Assembly: GCA_023392575.1 (NCBI GenBank)
Contig: JAEVYV010000197.1
Location: forward strand, 1-28,032
Direction: 5' to 3'
DNA length: 28,032 nucleotides
Source of the DNA: Bacteroidota bacterium
GTDB taxonomy: Bacteria > Bacteroidota > Bacteroidia > Chitinophagales > Chitinophagaceae
The notes under the pieces were generated by a model, which saw only the letters and a program-made list of their open reading frames with translations, was not told where the DNA came from and searched no databases. A program made the position numbers and the translations under genes. How positions within the stretch are numbered: position 1 is the stretch's first letter; each line of letters starts with the position of its first letter. Shown here one piece after another: positions 17,927 through 26,656 of the stretch.

Positions 17927-18835
17927 ATGAACAGTAAAGAACAAATCAATCCGCTGATGTGCAACCCCGAGACCGGCATTTGTGAAGTACCCGGCATGAA
18001 CACGGCCGATACGGCAACAACGCAACCTGTCGGAATTGTGTATTTCACCGACCCCATCTGCTCTTCCTGCTGGGGCATTGAGCCGCAACTGAGAAAGCTG
18101 AAACTGGAATATGGCGATTATTTTAACATGCAATACAAAATGGGCGGCCTGCTAAAGGCCTGGGCAACGTACGGCGGAAGGGATGTGAACGGTCCGGCCA
18201 GTGTGGCCCAGCATTGGGAAGAAGCCAGTGCTCATTACAATATGCCCATTGACGGCGACCTGTGGCGGGAAGATCCGCTGGACTCCTCCTATCCTCCTTC
18301 CATTGCCTTTAAAGCAGCCCAATTGCAGGGAGAAGGAAAAGCCGCCTTGTTTTTAAGAAGGATCAAGGAAATGATTTTCCTGGAAAAGAAAAACACAACC
18401 AAATGGGAACACCTGTTGCAGGCTGCCGAAGAAACCGGACTGGACATCGAAAAGTTCAGGGCTGATTTTGAAGGCCCGGCAAAAACCTTGTTTGAAGAAG
18501 ACCTGGCACAGGCCCGGCAAGCGGGGGTTCGGGGCTTCCCAAGCATTTTCTTTACCGATGAAGACAACAACCGCTTCCTGGTGTATGGCGCCAAGCCTTA
18601 TGAACAATACGAACAGGCCTTGTTGAAGCTTTATCCGCAGGCAGTCAAAAAAACCATCGATGGATCGCGGGAAAACCTTTTTGCACACTACCCAACGATG
18701 ACCACAAAAGAGTTTGCGGTACTGGCCAACAGCACAAAGGCAGAAGCCGAATTACTGTTGAACAACCTGCATACCCAAAAAAAGATTGACAAGTACCCAT
18801 CCAAGAACGGCCCCTTGTGGATGGCAAAAAAATAA
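17927..18835 (+). CDS. DsbA-family / SpxH-like thioredoxin-fold protein
   Basis: This 302-residue protein has no signal peptide, so it is likely cytoplasmic. The thioredoxin fold starts at about residue 35 (VGIVYFTDPICSSCWG) with active-site Cys45-Ser-Ser-Cys48, continues through a long helical insertion, and reaches the cis-proline loop GVRGFPSIFF near residue 204. The last ~75 residues look like a small winged-helix-like extension. An additional cysteine pair, Cys12 and Cys19, precedes the fold. The overall plan matches the DsbA-like group that includes the ClpXP adaptor SpxH/YjbH, thought to respond to oxidative or disulfide stress, though an oxidoreductase role is equally possible. It is a single-gene unit: the double palindrome lies upstream and a strong terminator follows 75 bases after the stop. 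Confidence 0.85.
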   Translation: MNSKEQINPLMCNPETGICEVPGMNTADTATTQPVGIVYFTDPICSSCWGIEPQLRKLKLEYGDYFNMQYKMGGLLKAWATYGGRDVNGPASVAQHWEEASAHYNMPIDGDLWREDPLDSSYPPSIAFKAAQLQGEGKAALFLRRIKEMIFLEKKNTTKWEHLLQAAEETGLDIEKFRADFEGPAKTLFEEDLAQARQAGVRGFPSIFFTDEDNNRFLVYGAKPYEQYEQALLKLYPQAVKKTIDGSRENLFAHYPTMTTKEFAVLANSTKAEAELLLNNLHTQKKIDKYPSKNGPLWMAKK

Positions 18836-18909
18836 GCCTGCCTTGTTGACCAGCCTGTAAATAAAACGCTACCGGCGCCGGCAGTAAAGAAAGAATAAAA
18901 TCATTTTGC

Positions 18910-18948
18910 AAAACCGGTTTTTCTGTTCATCGGAAAACCGGTTTTTTT
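18910..18948 (+). terminator. Rho-independent terminator after the DsbA-like gene
   Basis: Two copies of AAAACCGGTTTT (18910-18921 and 18934-18945) form a 12-bp stem around a 12-base loop, followed by a T-run. Each arm is itself palindromic. Confidence 0.8.
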
Positions 18949-19011
18949 ATGGACAAGGAACCAGGATGCGTAGAGAATAGATGATTGCCGTATCGAATGT
19001 CCATTAAACCT

Positions 19012-19302
19012 TTAATGCAGATCTTCTTCCTGTACTTTTCGCCGCCGGGTTTTTTGTATGTAGTGCCATGCTTCCCGCTGCACAACGATCTCCACAATTT
19101 CTTTGGGTTGCCGCAATAAACTAAAGGGCTTTGAAAGCTGCAAACTCCGTTCTGTTATTCCGTCGATAGTGATGATGAGCCAAACATTTCCCAACGGGGC
19201 CGGCCGTTGGTCCAGGGGCGATTCGAAGGAAAGACTGTAGCGGACAAAGAAATTTTCTTCTTCCTTATCAAAGCGGTATGGATGTAGGGTATTTAACTGC
19301 AT
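19012..19302 (-). CDS. Small hypothetical protein
   Basis: From the ATG at 19302 this frame encodes 96 residues (MQLNTLHPYRF...). It is charged and probably soluble, with a beta-like middle (YSLSFESPL, GNVWLIITIDG) and a basic C-terminus (HYIQKTRRRKVQEEDLH). The frame stays open to 19518, but the upstream 72 codons are cysteine-rich and basic and look non-coding, so I prefer 19302. No ribosome binding site is evident. I recognise no family; it could be a toxin-like or accessory protein at the left edge of the variable region. Reality as a gene is likely but not certain. Confidence 0.5.
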   Translation of the reverse strand: MQLNTLHPYRFDKEEENFFVRYSLSFESPLDQRPAPLGNVWLIITIDGITERSLQLSKPFSLLRQPKEIVEIVVQREAWHYIQKTRRRKVQEEDLH

Positions 19303-19500
19303 GGGCGGGGATTTCAATTCCACAAAAAACGTTGTTTCAGGGCATAGCTGTATGCAATCGGGACGAAAAAAATGTAAACAACCCCGAAACCCAATACAGC
19401 AAAGGACGAAGGGCTGAAATTTTTCTTTATTCACAACACGCCTTGCACGCCCCCGGGTTTGCTTGAATTTAGGGAGAAAAACCGTAAACTGTTTTGTGTT

Positions 19501-19559
19501 CCGACGAGTGCCGCTCAAGACGCTTTAAAGCGGTAGGAGCTGCGGCGGACACTCGTCGG
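19501..19559. repeat. Imperfect hairpin, 59 nt
   Basis: CCGACGAGTG (19501-19510) pairs perfectly with CACTCGTCGG (19550-19559). Inside, CCGC pairs with GCGG and the centre carries the palindrome GCTTTAAAGC. No T-run follows, so it looks more like a REP-type element than a terminator. It occurs once in this window. Confidence 0.6.
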
Positions 19560-19613
19560 GAAAGGGAGGTGAAAACCCGATCAAACTGCTGATTGTTCTA
19601 TTGCCGGCCTGTT

Positions 19614-19737
19614 AAGGGGCGAATGGATAGACGCGAGTGCCAAAAAAATAAACCGCAACCCATGACTCTTGAAAATAAAAGCCTTGGAAAAAAGTATAGT
19701 TTTGGCTTTTTCGCAATTGCTCGTGTTAGCTGTAACC
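19614..19737 (+). repeat. Long repeat copy A ending in GTTAGCTGTAACC
   Basis: This 124-nt block is a diverged copy of 22588-22712. Both start with AAGGGGCGA, share 28 identical bases (19637-19664 versus 22611-22638), diverge in the middle and re-converge at the 3' end (GGCTT, TTCG, GTGTTAGCTG). Copy A ends five bases before the start codon at 19742 and contains a TAnnTTTG element (19697-19704), so it may supply the promoter for the next gene. Confidence 0.75.
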
Positions 19738-19741
19738 TAAG

Positions 19742-20440
19742 ATGACCTACAATATCAAACTAATCTCTCCTTGGCGTTTCGTATTAACTGCAATTACTCC
19801 ACCCATACTATGGGCTTTTGCTACTGAGCCAAGTGGTGTTCCTTCAATAGGCTTTTTTGTTGGCCTTATTTCAATTTTTACAGGCTTTCTTGTGCTACCA
19901 CGTTATACCGCAATAGCAGTAATACAAATTGTATGTAATAGTGAGGGTTTGACAATTAAGTGGCAAAAACAGTTTTTTCTTCAAAACAAACCAGATTATT
20001 TTATTTCATGGAATGATATAAAAGAGTACAAGCATCAATCAAATCTGAGATATGAGTTATTTAAGCTCTTATTACGAGACGGTTCTCAGATTAAATTCAA
20101 GGTAGATGGTATGTTTAAAAATGACGAAGAGTTTCCTGGCTTTTTGGATGTGTTTAAAGAAAAGATAGAAGAATTGAATGCAGCTGCCGAACCTTCTGAC
20201 CATATAGAGAAAGCAAAATCTATTTATGAAACAACGTTAGGCTTGACATTGGCTATTGTTTATGCAGTTGCAATGATTGCTATACCTGTACTCTTGTATG
20301 TGTTTCCCCCGAGTAAATCAGCAAACTATGGACCTCTTATAATTGGATATGTAGGATTGTTATTTTATATATCAAAAGTGATAGAATATAGAAAAGCAAA
20401 CAAAAAGAAAGCTACAGCTAACACAGCATTAATGAAATAG
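19742..20440 (+). CDS. Hypothetical integral membrane protein
   Basis: This 232-residue protein has two hydrophobic segments near the N-terminus (about 13-28 and 36-66), a soluble central part (about 67-165; GLTIKWQKQFF, YFISWNDIKEYKHQ, LLRDGSQIKFKV) and two more membrane segments (about 167-187 and 195-210). The central part has the strand pattern of a bacterial PH-like domain, but I cannot assign a named family. It is clearly more A+T-rich than the genes at 20712-21938. The start codon lies 4 bases after repeat copy A and its GTTAGCTG core, as expected for a cassette gene driven by an upstream leader. Function unknown. Confidence 0.75.
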   Translation: MTYNIKLISPWRFVLTAITPPILWAFATEPSGVPSIGFFVGLISIFTGFLVLPRYTAIAVIQIVCNSEGLTIKWQKQFFLQNKPDYFISWNDIKEYKHQSNLRYELFKLLLRDGSQIKFKVDGMFKNDEEFPGFLDVFKEKIEELNAAAEPSDHIEKAKSIYETTLGLTLAIVYAVAMIAIPVLLYVFPPSKSANYGPLIIGYVGLLFYISKVIEYRKANKKKATANTALMK

Positions 20441-20530
20441 TGGCTGAAGTGCTATCTTTCGATAACAAAATATAGATCAACGGCTGAAAGTAGGTGAAAC
20501 TACAGTAACATAGAACACCACTACTTCACT

Positions 20531-20552
20531 AATGCACTATCCGTTGTGCATT
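20531..20552 (+). terminator. Short hairpin downstream of the membrane-protein gene
   Basis: AATGCAC and GTGCATT form a perfect 7-bp stem with an 8-base loop about 90 bases after the stop at 20440. No strong T-run follows, so terminator function is uncertain. The rest of 20441-20711 shows only A+T-rich non-coding sequence and the smaller inverted repeat GTAG/CTAC near 20490-20503. Confidence 0.35.
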
Positions 20553-20711
20553 ATTAAGCTAATAGTAACATGATTTAAAAAAAGGAAGTCATATAACCGA
20601 ATGGCAACTTAGAAATAAAATCGCCTTCTTAACAAAAGCAAGGAATGCGTGCAAGGTTTTGTGCAATTTCGCATACAGAAAAAATAACAATGGCATTTTT
20701 TTAGAAGCAAG

Positions 20712-21170
20712 ATGAACAGCAGATTAAAAAAATCAATACCCTTTTCAGTGGCCACCCGGGCCATCATTACCCTGAACCTGGCCGTTATTGGGTTTCATGT
20801 GTTGGTGCTGACGCAGGTTATTCCCTATACCATCGTTTGGGCCGGAAAACTTGAAACCGAAAAGGAAATGTATGTTTTTGAAACCTTATCTATTCTTATC
20901 AACCTAATACTGATTGCCGCAGTACGGGCAAAGACAAAAGCCATTAAAACAAACAGCTCCCAAACCATTATCAATGGGGTGCTTTGGCTCTTTGTTATTG
21001 TGTTTGCCCTTAACACATTGGGAAACCTAACAGCCAGGACAAGTATTGAAACCTATGTGGCTACCCCTTTGACTTTTCTTTTAGCCCTGTTATGCTGGCG
21101 GGTGGCCATTGCGAACCACCGTACCAAGAAGGCACAACAGCGGCTTGCCCATATACCGGCAGACGAATAA
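20712..21170 (+). CDS. Small hypothetical four-helix membrane protein
   Basis: The 152-residue protein begins with a short basic head (MNSRLKKSIPFSVATR), then has four predicted membrane helices at about 18-40, 57-72, 87-104 and 114-131, and a charged tail (NHRTKKAQQRLAHIPADE). Codon use and G+C resemble the main chromosome rather than the A+T-rich cassette genes. I know of no functional name; similar short membrane proteins occur in other Bacteroidota. It stands alone and converges on the minus-strand gene ending at 21318. Confidence 0.75.
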   Translation: MNSRLKKSIPFSVATRAIITLNLAVIGFHVLVLTQVIPYTIVWAGKLETEKEMYVFETLSILINLILIAAVRAKTKAIKTNSSQTIINGVLWLFVIVFALNTLGNLTARTSIETYVATPLTFLLALLCWRVAIANHRTKKAQQRLAHIPADE

Positions 21171-21317
21171 ATGTCTTCTGTCCGCCCGAAGCCTCTGCCC
21201 CGCACAAGTTTGGAGCGAAGACCCCGGCGGAGAAAGTGGGGAAAGGAAAGAGAAAAACAAAAAGCCACTCCTTGCGGAATGGCCCTTGTACAAAATCCAA
21301 TTTCTATGCAAAAACGG

Positions 21318-21938
21318 CTATTGCACCACCTTGCTTACAGGATCGCCGATGGTTTGCTGGTTTTTAACGCCAATGGCCACCACCCGCACCCAGTATTTTT
21401 CTTTGCTGGTAAGCCCCGAAAGCACGGCCCGGCTTACCGTACCGTACTGGCTTTTCCACTCGCTGGTTGGGGTAAGCGGGTCGGGGGTGTATTGATACAG
21501 ATAGCTGCGAACGCCCCGCGGTCTTTTAAACCGCAGCTTTAGCTGGCCGGCCGTGGCGCCTTCTTCCAGCACCAGCGACCGCGGTTTTTCCAGTTCGGGA
21601 GCCGCGGATGGTTCCTTGGCAATTGTAAAGCCCGACGACTGGGCCACCAGGCGGTTGCCTTTGGCGGTAAACAGCACATAATTGCCCAAGTGGTGCAGCA
21701 GCTCGGTAAGCTTTGCCCGTTTCTCGTTCTTGCGGCCTTTTTCCAGGGAGCTGCCCTTGGCGGCAGCGGCCAGGGCCGACTCGTAATCGGCAATAGCCGT
21801 GCCCAGTTCGGCCATGGTGGGCGTAGGTGTAGAAAAATGGGGGTTGCCCGTCATGGCTGCCTCAATGGTTTTGGCGTTGGCCAAAAAGCCGGCATCGGAC
21901 ATCTGGTCGAGGTTATTAATAATTCTAAGAATGGACAT
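21318..21938 (-). CDS. Hypothetical protein with helical N-terminus and Fn3-like C-terminal domain
   Basis: The protein has 206 residues and no signal peptide. Residues 1-115 look mostly helical (KTIEAAMTGNPHFSTPTPTM, DYESALAAAAKG, LLHHLGNYVLFTAKG). Residues ~130-206 read like a fibronectin type III sandwich, with LKLRFKRPRGVRSYLYQY and the typical closing strands YWVRVVAIG and DPVSKVV. This architecture recurs in Chitinophagaceae genomes without assigned function. Codon use is high-G+C and chromosome-like. The ATG at 21938 is well placed, and about 290 bases of A+T-rich non-coding DNA lie upstream. Confidence 0.72.
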   Translation of the reverse strand: MSILRIINNLDQMSDAGFLANAKTIEAAMTGNPHFSTPTPTMAELGTAIADYESALAAAAKGSSLEKGRKNEKRAKLTELLHHLGNYVLFTAKGNRLVAQSSGFTIAKEPSAAPELEKPRSLVLEEGATAGQLKLRFKRPRGVRSYLYQYTPDPLTPTSEWKSQYGTVSRAVLSGLTSKEKYWVRVVAIGVKNQQTIGDPVSKVVQ

Positions 21939-22230
21939 GGTTAAACATTTAGGTTATTGAATTTAGTTAGTGGTGATGTGTGCAGAGGTTAGGCTGGATA
22001 TCGTAACGATAAAACAAAGATGAACACCCTTTTTCCCGGATTCAAGCGTAAAAACCCGCTTATATATGGGAAAATCCGAAGACAAAATAGATAATCGCTT
22101 GACAAACAACTACTTGCTATTGAAATTAAAAAAATATAAGTAATTGATAATCAATAAACATTTTTTTTAATAAGCCCGCCGGATGCGGAAAAAACGCTCC
22201 TTTTAAAAGAAAACCAGGGCCTTTTGTGAT

Positions 22231-22402
22231 AAAAGTTGGCCAATCCTTGTCACAGTTCCTTCAATCTGTGACAAAGGTTGGTCAATCCTTGTCACAGTTC
22301 CTTCAACTTGTGACAAAGGTTGGTCAATCCTTGTCACAGTTCCTTCAACTTGTGACAAAGGTTGGCCAATCCTTTACACACTTTGCTCAATCTTTTACAA
22401 GG
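22231..22402 (+). repeat. 42-bp tandem repeat, about four units
   Basis: The landmark GTTGG recurs at 22235, 22277, 22319 and 22361, exactly 42 bases apart. Units 2 and 3 are essentially identical; unit 4 is degenerate. Each full unit contains an inverted repeat (TTGTCACA with TGTGACAA), and a second pairing across unit borders (TGTGACAA with CCTTGTCACA) is possible, so the array can fold in two registers. Because 42 is a multiple of three, one frame reads as a 14-residue repeat (VGQSLSQFLQLVTK), but I doubt it is translated. The remaining non-coding DNA between 21939 and 22587 shows no gene. Confidence 0.85.
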
Positions 22403-22587
22403 AAAGGCGATTGTTTTAAAAAGAAAGGCCATTCTTTGTTCCGGTTTTGCCTTTTTTGGTCAGGAATCCGGCCGGCCCGGCTGGATGGAGCGTCTCCCCT
22501 GCTTTTATGGTAAATAATAAGGTATTTTACGCCGTTGTTGGTGTTCCTCCAAGCCTTGTGCTGCGGCTGCACCACCAACGGTGTAAA

Positions 22588-22712
22588 AAGGGGCGATTGG
22601 ATATACGCAGGTGCCAAAAAAATAAACCGCAACCCATGGCTGCTGAAAATGAGGAAGTTGAAGAAAAACTGTGGTTTCGGCTTATTCGTATATCTTAGTG
22701 TTAGCTGCAACC
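22588..22712 (+). repeat. Long repeat copy B ending in GTTAGCTGCAACC
   Basis: This is a 125-nt partner of 19614-19737 in the same orientation, ending in the same core (GTTAGC at 22700-22705). It lies about 200 bases upstream of the restriction-modification gene. The 3' part (TTCGGCTTATTCGTATATC) resembles a weak Bacteroidota promoter. Confidence 0.75.
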
Positions 22713-22774
22713 CTAAAGAACAGACGACAGTGCAAAAATTATCGAACAGACAGACGACAAAAAAGCCCACCCGC

Positions 22775-22839
22775 AAAATGGCACATTTGGTTTTTCCCGA
22801 CACACGAGCCAACGCTCAAAAAACCAAAAGAGCCATTTT
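22775..22839 (+). repeat. Hairpin with AGCCAACGC loop, upstream of the RM gene
   Basis: AAAATGGC (22775-22782) pairs with GCCATTTT (22832-22839), and TTTGGTTTTT (22786-22795) pairs with the AAAAACCAAA tract at 22818-22829. The loop holds AGCCAACGC (22807-22815). A second hairpin with the same loop but other arms lies downstream of the gene. Confidence 0.65.
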
Positions 22840-22913
22840 TTTGCCAACTCTCTGACACCGTTCCGACCGAAAAACTTATCTTAACCGACTGAAATAGAAA
22901 ATATAATTTGTAG

Positions 22914-25900
22914 ATGATTTTAAAAGAATTGAAACCAAGAAAGGCACTGAACAAAGCCTTTTTAAAAGTAAAACCGAACAGGACTGAAATTGAAGGTTTC
23001 AAGGCCAATCTTATTACTTTACTCGACAGGACAAACGACACCGAAAGCGAAGAGTTTCACAAAAACTTGGTTTCGGACTTTCTAAAAAAAACATATTACG
23101 ACCCAAACCATTTTATAAATACCAAAGGTCGAAACGACCTTGTTATTCACAACGGACAAAATGCAAACTCGACAGTTGGCGTAATTCTAGAAGCGAAAAA
23201 GTCGACCAACAAATCGGAAATGATTACGACCAAAAAACTGAATGCAAAGGCATTTCAAGAATTGGTTTTGTATTACTTGCGAGAGAGAATTACACACAAA
23301 AACCTTGAAGTAAAACATTTGGTGGCGACCAACATTAACGAATGGTTCATTTTTGACGCTACCCTATTCGACAGACTTTTTGCCCAAAACAAAAATCTTG
23401 TAAGACAATTCAACGACTTTGAAGCAGGTCGTTTGGCAGACACCAAAACGGACTTTTTCTACAAGCAAGTTGCCGAGCCGTTTATTGACAGCATCACTTC
23501 TGATATTGAATTTACTTACTTTAATATTCAGGACTTTCAAAAACCGCTTCGCAATACAGACAAGGCAGACGACAACTCGCTGATTGCTTTATTCAAACTT
23601 TTATCACCAGAGCATCTTTTAAAACTTCCGTTTACCAACGACAGCAACAGCCTTGACAAACGCTTTTACAGCGAGTTGTTGCACATTATCGGACTGACCG
23701 AAACCAAAGATGGAAGCAAAAAACTGATTGAACGAAACAAAGCAGGTGAACGCCATACAGGAACAATCCTTGAAGATGCCATCATTCAGCTTGACAGCTT
23801 AGATAAACTTAGCAGACTTGAAAAACCAAACCAATTCGGAAACACACAGCAAGAAAGACTTTTTAGTGTTGCCCTTGAACTTTCGATTACTTGGATAAAC
23901 CGCATTTTGTTTTTGAAGTTGTTGGAAGCCCAACTTATTACCTATCACAAAGGCGACAAATCGTTTTCGTTTCTCAACCTTGACAAAATCAAGAACTATG
24001 ACGACCTGAACAGCTTGTTTTTTCAAGTTTTGGCTCGTAAGTATGACGAGCGAAACGAAGATGTAAAAAAGGCGTTTGAAAAAACGCCTTATCTCAATTC
24101 TTCGCTTTTCGAGCCTACCGACATTGAGCAGGTTACTTTGTTTATCAGCAACCTGAAAGACGATAAAACTATTCCGATTTTTTCGCAAACCGTGCTAAAA
24201 GACCAGCAAGGCAAAAAACGGACGGGCAATATTTCCACGCTTCAATACTTATTCGAGTTTTTAGATGCTTACGACTTTGGAGCAGAAGGCGGAGAAGAAA
24301 TTCAGGAAGACAACAAAACGCTGATTAACGCTTCAGTTCTCGGATTGATTTTCGAGAAAATAAACGGCTACAAAGACGGCTCATTTTTCACTCCAGGTTT
24401 CATCACAATGTATATGTGCCGTGAAACCATTCGCAAAGCGGTGGTTCAGAAATTCAACGAAACCAAAAAATGGAACTGCAATGACATTGAAGAACTTTAC
24501 GACAAAATTGAAGACCGAAAAGAAGCCAACAACATTGTAAACAGCATCAAAATTTGCGACCCTGCCGTTGGTTCAGGACACTTTCTCGTTTCAGCACTCA
24601 ATGAAATGACTGCCGTTAAAAACGACTTGAAAATTCTGCAAGACCGTGATGGAAAACGCTTGAAAGAATATCAGGTGGAAGTGGTAAATGATGAGCTGAT
24701 TGTAACAGACGAAGAAGGTGAACTATTTGAATACAACCCAAGCAACAAGGAAAGCCAACGCATACAGGAAACATTATTCCACGAAAAGCAAACCATTATT
24801 GAAAATTGCCTTTTCGGTGTGGACATCAATTCCAACTCCGTAAAAATTTGCCGTTTGCGTTTGTGGATTGAGCTTTTGAAAAATGCTTACTACAAAAACA
24901 GCACTGAACTTGAAACGCTTCCGAATATTGACATCAATATAAAATGCGGAAACTCTTTGGTGAGCCGTTTTGCCATTGATGCAGACTTGAAACAAGCCTT
25001 GAAAAAAAGCAAGTGGACAATTGACAGCTACCGAATTGCCGTTGACACTTACCGCAATGCTGAAAGTAAGGAACAGAAACGAGAAATGGAACGACTGATT
25101 GCCGATATTAAATCGGATTTCAGAAGCGAAATTTCATTGAACGACCCGAAAGTAAAGAAGCTACGCAAACTTTCGGGCGACTTGTATCAAATGACCAATC
25201 AAGGGCAACTTTTTGAAATGAGCAAAAAGGAAAAAGCCGATTGGAACAAGAAAATAACGCAACTGACAGAAGAAACGCAAAAATTGGAAGCCGAGATTGA
25301 AGAAATAAAAGCCAACAAGATTTTTGAAAACGCTTTTGAATGGCGATTTGAATTTCCCGAAGTGCTGAATGATGATGGCGATTTTGTGGGCTTTGATTGT
25401 GTTATTGGAAATCCGCCTTATTTGAATGTTGAATTGATGGATAAAAGAGATAAAGAGTATTTCAAAAATGCCTTTACAACTTTTTACAAACGTTCAGACA
25501 TTTTCAATTTGTTCATTGAATTAGCAACATCTTCTTTAACACAAAATGGAATAATCAATTTTATTATTCCTTCAATTGTTCTAAATAATCTCTCTTACAA
25601 GCCAATCAGAGAGCGTTTATTAAAAAACAATTGGCTAAGTAGAGTTTTTTATACAGGTGGAAACATCTTTGAAGAAGCTACAGTTGACACCGTTATTCTT
25701 TTCATTGATAAGAAAACTGTAAAATCAATAGAGTTAGTTGACGCTTTAAACTTTAGCCAGCCACGAATAACAATTGTGGAAAATGACTTTTTTGAAAAAT
25801 TCGATTACACAATTAGCGTAAGCGGTGATGAAAATTCAAACAAGGTTTTCGACAAAATATTCAAATCATCGAATATCAATGTTGAGCAACATTTTGAAGT

Positions 25901-26630
25901 ATTTCAAGGAATAGTTACAGGTAATAATCCCGTTTACATTTTTGACGAACCCGAACAATGGAAATCAGTAGAGATAGAACCTGAGCTATTAAAACCAATT
26001 TTGCACGGACGAGACTTCAACAAGTGGATTATAAAAAATGCTGAAAGAAAAATATTATATCTAAATCCTAAAAGTGAAATAGACAGCTTCCCAAAAGCAA
26101 AACAATATATTGAACCATTCAAAAAAGAATTATCAAAGAGACGTGAATGTGTTAATGGAGCAATACCTTGGTTTTCGTTACAGTGGGCAAGAAATAAAGA
26201 CCTTTTAGATTACACTCCAAAAATAATCATTCAAAACACCCGTAATGAAAGACTAAAACCAAGGATTGTAGCTACTATTGACGAAGTTGGCTATTATGGT
26301 TCACAAGGTATGAATTTTGTCGTTCCAAAGACAAAGGAATACTCTGCCTACTTTTTAATTGGGATTATAAATTCAACTTTAGTAAACTACTTATTTGCAA
26401 CAAAATTCTTAAACCTTGCAATTAAAGCTGACTATATCAAGCAAATTTCATTTCCTAAACCTTCCGACAAGACAGTGAATGAAATCGAGACAATTTCAAA
26501 AGAGATATTAAACTTAAAATCTAAAGACTTGCAAGCAGACACAAAAAACCTTGAAAAGAAGTTAGACTTTGCCGTTTATCATTTATATCAGTTGACAGAA
26601 GACGAAATTGAAATTATTGAAACAGCATAA
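22914..26630 (+). CDS. Type IIG/IIL restriction-modification enzyme (Eco57I/MmeI-like, fused nuclease and N6-adenine methyltransferase)
   Basis: This single 1238-residue chain holds all three activities. The N-terminal nuclease region has Asp75 in RNDLVIHNG and Glu93-x-Lys95 in VGVILEAKK, a PD-(D/E)xK pattern. A helical connector leads to the methyltransferase: SAM motif I DPAVGSGHFLVS at 549-560 and catalytic NPPY at 833-836. The C-terminal ~300 residues (VFQGIVTGNNPVYIF, LLKPILHGRDFNKW, YGSQGMNFVVP) match the TaqI-like target-recognition domain. Such enzymes methylate adenine in an asymmetric site and cut at a distance, defending against phage without separate subunits. Motifs are intact, so it should be functional. 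It is A+T-rich relative to the core genes, flanked by look-alike hairpins and bounded by GTTRGCTG-type cores, indicating transfer as a unit. Confidence 0.93.
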   Translation: MILKELKPRKALNKAFLKVKPNRTEIEGFKANLITLLDRTNDTESEEFHKNLVSDFLKKTYYDPNHFINTKGRNDLVIHNGQNANSTVGVILEAKKSTNKSEMITTKKLNAKAFQELVLYYLRERITHKNLEVKHLVATNINEWFIFDATLFDRLFAQNKNLVRQFNDFEAGRLADTKTDFFYKQVAEPFIDSITSDIEFTYFNIQDFQKPLRNTDKADDNSLIALFKLLSPEHLLKLPFTNDSNSLDKRFYSELLHIIGLTETKDGSKKLIERNKAGERHTGTILEDAIIQLDSLDKLSRLEKPNQFGNTQQERLFSVALELSITWINRILFLKLLEAQLITYHKGDKSFSFLNLDKIKNYDDLNSLFFQVLARKYDERNEDVKKAFEKTPYLNSSLFEPTDIEQVTLFISNLKDDKTIPIFSQTVLKDQQGKKRTGNISTLQYLFEFLDAYDFGAEGGEEIQEDNKTLINASVLGLIFEKINGYKDGSFFTPGFITMYMCRETIRKAVVQKFNETKKWNCNDIEELYDKIEDRKEANNIVNSIKICDPAVGSGHFLVSALNEMTAVKNDLKILQDRDGKRLKEYQVEVVNDELIVTDEEGELFEYNPSNKESQRIQETLFHEKQTIIENCLFGVDINSNSVKICRLRLWIELLKNAYYKNSTELETLPNIDINIKCGNSLVSRFAIDADLKQALKKSKWTIDSYRIAVDTYRNAESKEQKREMERLIADIKSDFRSEISLNDPKVKKLRKLSGDLYQMTNQGQLFEMSKKEKADWNKKITQLTEETQKLEAEIEEIKANKIFENAFEWRFEFPEVLNDDGDFVGFDCVIGNPPYLNVELMDKRDKEYFKNAFTTFYKRSDIFNLFIELATSSLTQNGIINFIIPSIVLNNLSYKPIRERLLKNNWLSRVFYTGGNIFEEATVDTVILFIDKKTVKSIELVDALNFSQPRITIVENDFFEKFDYTISVSGDENSNKVFDKIFKSSNINVEQHFEVFQGIVTGNNPVYIFDEPEQWKSVEIEPELLKPILHGRDFNKWIIKNAERKILYLNPKSEIDSFPKAKQYIEPFKKELSKRRECVNGAIPWFSLQWARNKDLLDYTPKIIIQNTRNERLKPRIVATIDEVGYYGSQGMNFVVPKTKEYSAYFLIGIINSTLVNYLFATKFLNLAIKADYIKQISFPKPSDKTVNEIETISKEILNLKSKDLQADTKNLEKKLDFAVYHLYQLTEDEIEIIETA

Positions 26631-26656
26631 TATGACAACAAAGCCAACGCTTCACA

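Noticed and set aside
19303..19518. N-terminal extension of the small protein at 19012-19302
   Set aside because: The upstream 72 codons are cysteine- and arginine-rich without a start context and reach into the hairpin at 19501-19559.
22231..22402. CRISPR array
   Set aside because: Units abut with no unique spacers, the period is a simple tandem repeat and no cas genes are present.
22226..22513. 95-codon frame over the 42-bp repeats
   Set aside because: Its repeat peptide is a by-product of a 42-base period being divisible by three, and the second half is low-complexity. The palindromic DNA looks like the selected feature.
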